This document shows positions 60,026 to 64,000 of a stretch of DNA of 64,000 nucleotides, in pieces. Location of the stretch: positions 79,334 to 143,333 of the forward strand of contig JAFYAQ010000013.1 in NCBI GenBank assembly GCA_017540645.1. Reading direction: 5' to 3'. Each line of letters starts with the position of its first letter. Position 1 is the first letter of the stretch. Source of the stretch: Oscillospiraceae bacterium (GTDB lineage Bacteria; Bacillota; Clostridia; Oscillospirales; Oscillospiraceae). The translations under genes and the position numbers were made by a program. Below the pieces are notes generated by a model that did not search any database, had not been told where the DNA came from, and saw only the letters and a list, made by a program, of their open reading frames with translations.

Positions 60026-60145
60026 TAGTTCCCCTGCCCTCTGACGCCGAAAGGATATGCCTTGAGGCGGAAGATACGGTTTGCGATCTGCCCGCGTCAG
60101 CGGGTCCGTCCGGCTGTGTCTTTTCGGAGACACAGCCGGTTTTTT
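60026..60145 (+). promoter_or_regulatory. Candidate riboswitch: structured leader with intrinsic terminator
   Basis: CTGACG (60041-60046) pairs with CGTCAG (60095-60100) as stem P1. Inside it, CCGAA (60047-60051) pairs with TACGG (60075-60079, one A-A mismatch). Then comes an internal loop AGGATAT (60052-60058) opposite GGAAGA (60069-60074), an inner stem GCC/GGC and loop TTGA. P1 competes with an alternative hairpin CCCGC-GTCA-GCGGG (60091-60104). The terminator CCGGCTGTGTC/GACACAGCCGG (60110-60139) with T6 follows, 20 bases before the TM1266 ATG. It does not match TPP, FMN (RFN), SAM, cobalamin, glycine, purine, lysine, NiCo, fluoride or T-box patterns that I know. Confidence 0.55.
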
Positions 60146-60164
60146 GCTGGAAAGGAAGGATTTC

Positions 60165-60413
60165 ATGGAGAACCGTATCGCCGTCATCGGCATCATCGTG
60201 GAAAACGCGGAGTCCGTGGAGCGGATCAACGCCATCCTCCACCGCTGCGCGGACTACATCGTGGGACGCATGGGCATCCCCTACCGCCAGAGAGGCATCA
60301 GCATCATCTGCATCGCCGTGGACGCCCCCCAGGATGTGATCAGCAGCCTGTCCGGGCAGATCGGCAATCTCCCCGGCGTCAGCGCCAAAACCGCCTACTC
60401 CAACGTTAAATGA
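60165..60413 (+). CDS. TM1266-family putative regulator of [FeFe]-hydrogenase systems
   Basis: This 82-residue protein has an ACT-like ferredoxin fold: ENRIAVIGIIVENAESVERI and GRMGIPYRQRGISIICIAV, then APQDVISSLSGQIGNLPGVS. It is the iron-only hydrogenase system putative regulator family, usually found beside hydA or its maturases. It probably binds a small ligand and reports to partner proteins. The start is ATG 60165, behind AAAGGAAGG. It is the first gene after the candidate riboswitch. Confidence 0.9.
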   Translation: MENRIAVIGIIVENAESVERINAILHRCADYIVGRMGIPYRQRGISIICIAVDAPQDVISSLSGQIGNLPGVSAKTAYSNVK

Positions 60414-60433
60414 AAAAGAAAGGGTTCAAAACC

Positions 60434-61477
60434 ATGAAGAAGACCATCCGCATCCTTGCACTTTCCCTGCTGCTCTGCCTGTGTCTGTCCGCCTGCGGCC
60501 AGAGCGCCGCCCCTGCCGCCACCCAGGCCCCCGCGGCCACGGCGGCCCCCGCCCCCGAGAGCACGCCCGAGCCCACGGAGGCCCCCGCCCCCGAGAGCGT
60601 TGAGGTCAATATCCTGGTCCTCAACGGCACCACCGGCTTCGGCATGGCCAAGCTCATGGACGACGCGGCCAAGGACGAAGCCTCCCCCTACACCGTGGGC
60701 GTGGAGACCGACGCCAGCAACATCGCCGCCGCCCTTGTGAGCGGGGAGTGCGACATCGCCGCTCTGCCCACCAACGCCGCCGCGGCGCTCTACAACAAGA
60801 CCCAGGGGGGCGTGCGCATGCTGGCCATCAACACCCGGGGCGTGCTGTACCTGGTGGCGGACACCGAGAAACTCAGCGTGAACGGCTGGGAGGACCTGGA
60901 GGGACGGACGGTCTATGCCCCCGCCCAGAATCCCAGCTTCATTTTCAAGGCTCTGGCGGACAAGGCCGGCGCCGACGTGACCATTGACAACACCTATGCC
61001 GCCCCCGCCGACCTGCGCACCGCTCTGGCCGCCGGAGAGGTGGATCTGGCCGTGCTGCCGGAGCCCATGGTGACCATCGCCTGCGCTGCCAACGAAAAGC
61101 TCAGCCCCGTCATGGATCTGACGGAGGAGTGGGAGACGGTGCAGCAGCTGGGCAGCCTGGTCCAGGGCTGCGCGGTGGTCCGCAGCGACTTTGCCGCGGA
61201 GCACCCGGAGGCTGTGGCCGCCTTCCTGGCCGACTATGGCCGGTCCATCGACTTCCTGCTGGAGAACACCCAGGAGGCCGCCCAGATGATCGAGCAAAAC
61301 GGCATCTTCCAGAAGGCCGCCGTGGCGGCCAAGGCCGTGCCCAACTGCAACATCTGCTTTTTGACCGGCGAGGAGATGGCCCAGGCCATGGACAGCTTCT
61401 GCGAGGCCATGTTTGCCGTGAACCCCGCCTCCGTGGGCGGCGCGCTGCCCGGGGAAGACTTCTATTACCTGGGATAA
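60434..61477 (+). CDS. NMT1/SsuA-type ABC transporter substrate-binding lipoprotein
   Basis: From ATG 60434 the protein is 347 residues, with lipobox LSAC and an Ala/Pro/Thr/Glu-rich spacer, then an NMT1-like binding fold: NILVLNGTTGFGMAKLMDD, VSGECDIAALPTNAAAALYN, a typical AGEVDLAVLPEPMV and DLTEEW. This family serves taurine/nitrate/sulfonate and pyrimidine (HMP) uptake. An in-frame ATG at 60410 overlapping the TM1266 stop is an alternative start, but the signal peptide and ribosome site fit 60434. Confidence 0.88.
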   Translation: MKKTIRILALSLLLCLCLSACGQSAAPAATQAPAATAAPAPESTPEPTEAPAPESVEVNILVLNGTTGFGMAKLMDDAAKDEASPYTVGVETDASNIAAALVSGECDIAALPTNAAAALYNKTQGGVRMLAINTRGVLYLVADTEKLSVNGWEDLEGRTVYAPAQNPSFIFKALADKAGADVTIDNTYAAPADLRTALAAGEVDLAVLPEPMVTIACAANEKLSPVMDLTEEWETVQQLGSLVQGCAVVRSDFAAEHPEAVAAFLADYGRSIDFLLENTQEAAQMIEQNGIFQKAAVAAKAVPNCNICFLTGEEMAQAMDSFCEAMFAVNPASVGGALPGEDFYYLG

Positions 61478-61481
61478 GCCG

Positions 61482-62222
61482 ATGAAGCAAAGAGGGAGAG
61501 CTCTTCTGATCGCCGCCGTCTGGCTGGGACTGTGGGCCGCGCTGGCGGCGCTGGTGGGCCGGGAGCTGCTGCTGCCCGGTCCGGTCCCGGTGTTTGCCCG
61601 GCTCTGGGAGCTGATGGGCAGCCGGGAGCTGTGGCGCACGGCGGCGCTCAGCCTTGGGCGCATCGCCCTGGGGGCCGCGGGGGGCATCGTGCTGGGCGCC
61701 TTGCTTTCGGGGCTCGCGGCGCGTTTTTCCTGGCTGGGGGCTCTGCTCTCTCCGCTGCTGACCGTGATCCGCTCCACGCCGGTGGCCAGCTTTATCCTCC
61801 TGCTGCTGATCTGGCTGGGCAGGGACATCCTCCCCAGCGTGATCGTGGTGCTGATGGTGCTCCCGGTGATCTGGGGCGGCGTCCAGGGCGGTCTGGCCGC
61901 GGTGGACGACCGGCTCCTGGAGATGGCGCGGCTCTACCGTCTGGGGAGCGGGAGGACGCTGTGGCGCGTCGTGATCCCCTCGGTGCTGCCGTCCTTTCTG
62001 GCGGCCTGCCGGACGGCGGTGGGCCTGGCGTGGAAGGCCGGGATCGCCGCCGAGGTGTTGACGGTGCCCCGCCTCTCCATCGGGCGGCATCTCTATGAAT
62101 CCAAGCTGTATCTGGAGACGGTGGACCTCTTCGCCTGGACGCTGCTGGTGATCGTGCTGAGCCTGCTGCTGGAGGGCCTGCTGAACCGGGTTTTCCGGCG
62201 CTGGGAGAGGAGGACGCCATGA
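61482..62222 (+). CDS. ABC transporter permease (SsuC/TauC type)
   Basis: This 246-residue protein has six hydrophobic segments and the permease motif MARLYRLGSGRTLWRVVIPS. It is the membrane subunit of the transporter whose receptor is at 60434. Four bases separate it from that gene, and its stop overlaps the ATPase start (ATGA). Confidence 0.92.
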   Translation: MKQRGRALLIAAVWLGLWAALAALVGRELLLPGPVPVFARLWELMGSRELWRTAALSLGRIALGAAGGIVLGALLSGLAARFSWLGALLSPLLTVIRSTPVASFILLLLIWLGRDILPSVIVVLMVLPVIWGGVQGGLAAVDDRLLEMARLYRLGSGRTLWRVVIPSVLPSFLAACRTAVGLAWKAGIAAEVLTVPRLSIGRHLYESKLYLETVDLFAWTLLVIVLSLLLEGLLNRVFRRWERRTP

Positions 62223-62812
62223 TCGTGCTTTCCGATCTGACCCTGGGCTACGGGGAGGAGACGGTGATCCAAGGCCTTTCCATGGGCATCCCCGAGGGCG
62301 GACATCTGGCCCTGATGGGGCCCTCCGGCTGCGGCAAAACCACTCTGCTGCGCTGTCTGGCCGGACTGCTCGCCCCCCGGGGCGGCACGGTCACGGGACG
62401 GCCGGAAAAGGTCGCCTTCGCCTTCCAGGAACCCCGGCTGCTCCCCTGGCGCACGGCGGCGGAGAACGTGAACCTGGTGCTGGGGGACAAAAGAGCCACT
62501 CTGCCCCGGGCTGAGGAATGGCTGGAGCGGGTTGGTCTCGGGGACGCCAGTGACAAATACCCCGCCGCCCTCTCCGGCGGCATGTGCCAGCGGGTGAACA
62601 TCGCCCGGGCGCTGGCCGCGGAGGGCGAGCTGCTGCTGCTGGACGAGCCCTTCCATGGGCTGGACCGGGAGCGGGCGGAGGATATCGCCGCACTGCTGTG
62701 CCGTCATGCCCGGGGGCGGACGCTGGTGCTCTCCACCCACCGCCGGGAGGAGGCGCAGGCCCTGGGCTGTGAGATCTGGCAGAACGGGGATAAAATCTTC
62801 CGCCGGGAATAA
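62219..62812 (+). CDS. ABC transporter ATP-binding protein (SsuB/TauB type)
   Basis: This 197-residue protein is short for the family (about 250) but keeps Walker [10 protein letters not shown]-loop AFQEPRLLPW, signature LSGGMCQRVNIARAL and Walker B LLLLDEPFHGLD, plus the H-loop STHRREEA. The LLPW after the Q-loop is typical of nitrate/taurine-type ATPases. It completes the TM1266-associated transporter. Confidence 0.93.
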   Translation: MIVLSDLTLGYGEETVIQGLSMGIPEGGHLALMGPSGCGKTTLLRCLAGLLAPRGGTVTGRPEKVAFAFQEPRLLPWRTAAENVNLVLGDKRATLPRAEEWLERVGLGDASDKYPAALSGGMCQRVNIARALAAEGELLLLDEPFHGLDRERAEDIAALLCRHARGRTLVLSTHRREEAQALGCEIWQNGDKIFRRE

Positions 62813-62838
62813 CACAGGGGGTCATTCCCCTGTGTTTT
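62811..62838 (+). terminator. Terminator of the TM1266-ABC operon
   Basis: AACACAGGGG and CCCCTGTGTT arms around GTCATT, followed by TT and CT-rich sequence. Its core resembles the hairpins at 41777 and 43519. Confidence 0.8.
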
Positions 62839-62853
62839 CTCATCCCGGATTTG

Positions 62854-62883
62854 TTGACAAGCCGGGGGGCGATATGCTACAAT
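62854..62883 (+). promoter_or_regulatory. metK promoter
   Basis: TTGACA (62854-62859), an 18-base spacer and TACAAT (62878-62883) lie 40 bases before the SAM riboswitch. Confidence 0.7.
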
Positions 62884-62922
62884 ATGCTGAAATCAAAGGG
62901 ATCAACGCCAAACCGAATACGG

Positions 62923-63054
62923 CTTATCAAGAGTGGTGGAGGGAACGGCCCTGAGAAGCCCGGCAACCTGTGGAGACATAAGGTGCCAAATCCGTCGGCG
63001 GAAGTCGAAAGATAAGAACCTTATCGCTCCGCCGTAAGGCGCGGCGATTTTTTA
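62923..63054 (+). promoter_or_regulatory. SAM-I (S-box) riboswitch controlling metK
   Basis: CTTATCAAGAG (62923-62933), GGTGGAGGGA, CCCTGAGAAGCCCGGCAACC, GGTGCCAAATCC and the closing GAAAGATAAG (63007-63016) are the S-box core. The terminator ATCGC/GCGAT with CGCC/GGCG (63023-63048) and a T run follow. CTTATC at 63019-63024 can pair with GATAAG as antiterminator. SAM binding turns transcription off, giving feedback on SAM synthesis. Confidence 0.93.
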
Positions 63055-63073
63055 TTTTTCTGGAGGAAGAAAA

Positions 63074-64000
63074 ATGGCAAACTACCTGTTTACGTCCGAG
63101 AGCGTCACCGAGGGGCATCCGGACAAGATCTGCGACCAGATCTCCGATGCGGTGCTGGACGCCATCCTGACCGAGGACCCGGATGGCCATGTGGCCTGCG
63201 AGTGCACGGTGACCACCGGCCTTTGCCTGGTGGTGGGGGAGATCACCACCAGCTGCTATGTGGATATCCCCAAGATCGCCCGGGACGTGATCCGCGACAT
63301 CGGCTATGACCGGGCCAAGTTCGGCTTTGACGCCGACACCTGCGCGGTGCTGACCAGCATCGACGAGCAGAGCCCGGACATCGCCATGGGGGTGAACGAG
63401 TCCCTGGAAAAGAAAAACGGCGCCGTGGGTGCGGATATGGACAACGGCGCGGGGGACCAGGGCATGATGTTCGGCTACGCCTGCGACGAGACGCCGGAGC
63501 TGATGCCCCTGCCCATCTCCCTGGCCCACAAGATGGCCCGCCGTCTGGCCCGGGTGCGGAAGGACGGCACCCTGCCCTATCTGCGGCCCGACGGAAAGAC
63601 CCAGGTCACCGTGGAATACGACGGCGATAACCGCCCGGTGCGCATCGACACGGTGGTGATCTCCTCCCAGCACGCCCCGGAGGTGAGCCTGGAGCAGATC
63701 CGTGCCGATCTGATCCGGGAGGTGGCGCTGCCGGTGATCCCCAAGGAGCTGGACAAGGGGGATATACGCTATTTTGTCAACCCCACCGGCCGCTTTGTCA
63801 TCGGCGGACCCCAGGGGGACAGCGGGCTGACCGGGCGGAAGATCATCGTGGACACCTACGGCGGCAGCGCGCCCCACGGTGGCGGCGCCTTCTCGGGTAA
63901 GGACCCCAGCAAGGTGGACCGCAGCGCGGCCTACGCCGCCCGTCATATAGCCAAGAACCTCGTGGCAGCTGGTGTGAGCGATGAACTTCTCGTGCAGGTG
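63074..64000 (+). CDS. metK: S-adenosylmethionine synthetase (partial, C-terminus off the window)
   Basis: 309 residues are visible. The N-terminus has [20 protein letters not shown] (the ATP-binding His and Asp), then [13 protein letters not shown], and later [16 protein letters not shown] and [19 protein letters not shown]. The enzyme makes S-adenosylmethionine from ATP and methionine. It starts at ATG 63074 behind GGAGGAAG, and is controlled by the SAM-I riboswitch. Confidence 0.97.
   Translation, partial: MANYLFTSESVTEGHPDKICDQISDAVLDAILTEDPDGHVACECTVTTGLCLVVGEITTSCYVDIPKIARDVIRDIGYDRAKFGFDADTCAVLTSIDEQSPDIAMGVNESLEKKNGAVGADMDNGAGDQGMMFGYACDETPELMPLPISLAHKMARRLARVRKDGTLPYLRPDGKTQVTVEYDGDNRPVRIDTVVISSQHAPEVSLEQIRADLIREVALPVIPKELDKGDIRYFVNPTGRFVIGGPQGDSGLTGRKIIVDTYGGSAPHGGGAFSGKDPSKVDRSAAYAARHIAKNLVAAGVSDELLVQV

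Noticed and set aside
60026..60145. Known TPP, FMN (RFN) or NiCo riboswitch
   Set aside because: The conserved sequence blocks of these classes (for example the CTGAGA and CCTGATC blocks of TPP, or the RFN core) are absent.
1..64000. CRISPR array or intact prophage
   Set aside because: No regularly spaced repeats, Cas genes, phage structural genes or integrase are visible in the window.
1..64000. Complete tRNA or rRNA genes
   Set aside because: Apart from the tmRNA 3' end, I found no cloverleaf-like sequence or rRNA segments by reading.

Overview
This window is chromosomal DNA from a GC-rich, anaerobic, Gram-positive member of the Clostridia, most like the Oscillospiraceae. The evidence is Firmicutes-type control (a T-box leader before pheS, a SAM-I riboswitch before metK, L10 and L13 leaders), RicT, IreB and long-form Hpf proteins, an oxygen-sensitive [FeFe] hydrogenase, an AMMECR1/Memo/radical-SAM set, and many TTG/GTG starts behind AGGAGG sites. 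No species is assigned.

Layout. (1) Positions 1-7025 are visibly AT-richer than the rest. They hold a LacI regulator and a catabolic operon: Ldh_2-type dehydrogenase, tripartite tricarboxylate transporter (TctC-B-A), RraA-type aldolase and a YdiB/AroE-like dehydrogenase. This block ends next to what looks like the 3' end of a tmRNA gene (7262-7304) and an IS1182-type transposase remnant, the usual signature of an island inserted at ssrA. (2) 7808-10391 carry rpsI-rplM, ttcA and a DUF975 protein. (3) 10589-15348 are a second catabolic locus: LysR regulator, two enolase-superfamily dehydratases and an SLC13-type transporter between them. (4) 15494-31300 are mostly housekeeping: L,D-transpeptidase, hpf, holB, ricT, a carboxylesterase, rpsF-ssb-rpsR, rplJ-rplL, ireB, pheS-pheT. 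Within this part sit an unknown membrane protein and an E2-like acyltransferase-fold protein without its catalytic His. (5) 31308-41755 hold the AMMECR1/Memo/radical-SAM genes, thpR, a flavodoxin-like protein, nnrDE, alr, mazF and a DUF2975/HTH/DUF4173 set. (6) 41857-47928 hold DUF4230 genes, a GntR-ABC operon, murI, msrA and a HAD protein. (7) 47925-55237 pair an iron/thiamine-type ABC transporter with a divergent operon of two alpha/beta hydrolases and an ATP-grasp ligase. (8) 56403-62812 hold a GltD-like flavoprotein, an [FeFe] hydrogenase, a TM1266-family regulator and an NMT1/SsuA-type ABC transporter. (9) The window ends inside metK behind its SAM riboswitch.

The most interesting unexplained signal is the leader at 60014-60145. 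It has its own sigma-A-like promoter, a compact foldable RNA and a strong intrinsic terminator just before the TM1266-ABC operon, which is the layout of a transcriptional riboswitch. It matches no riboswitch class I can name. Its central hairpin carries an internal loop almost identical to that of the laboratory-selected FMN aptamer. The hydrolase/hydrolase/ATP-grasp operon at 52478-55237 is the best candidate for an undescribed enzyme set. All family calls come from reading motifs; no database search was possible.
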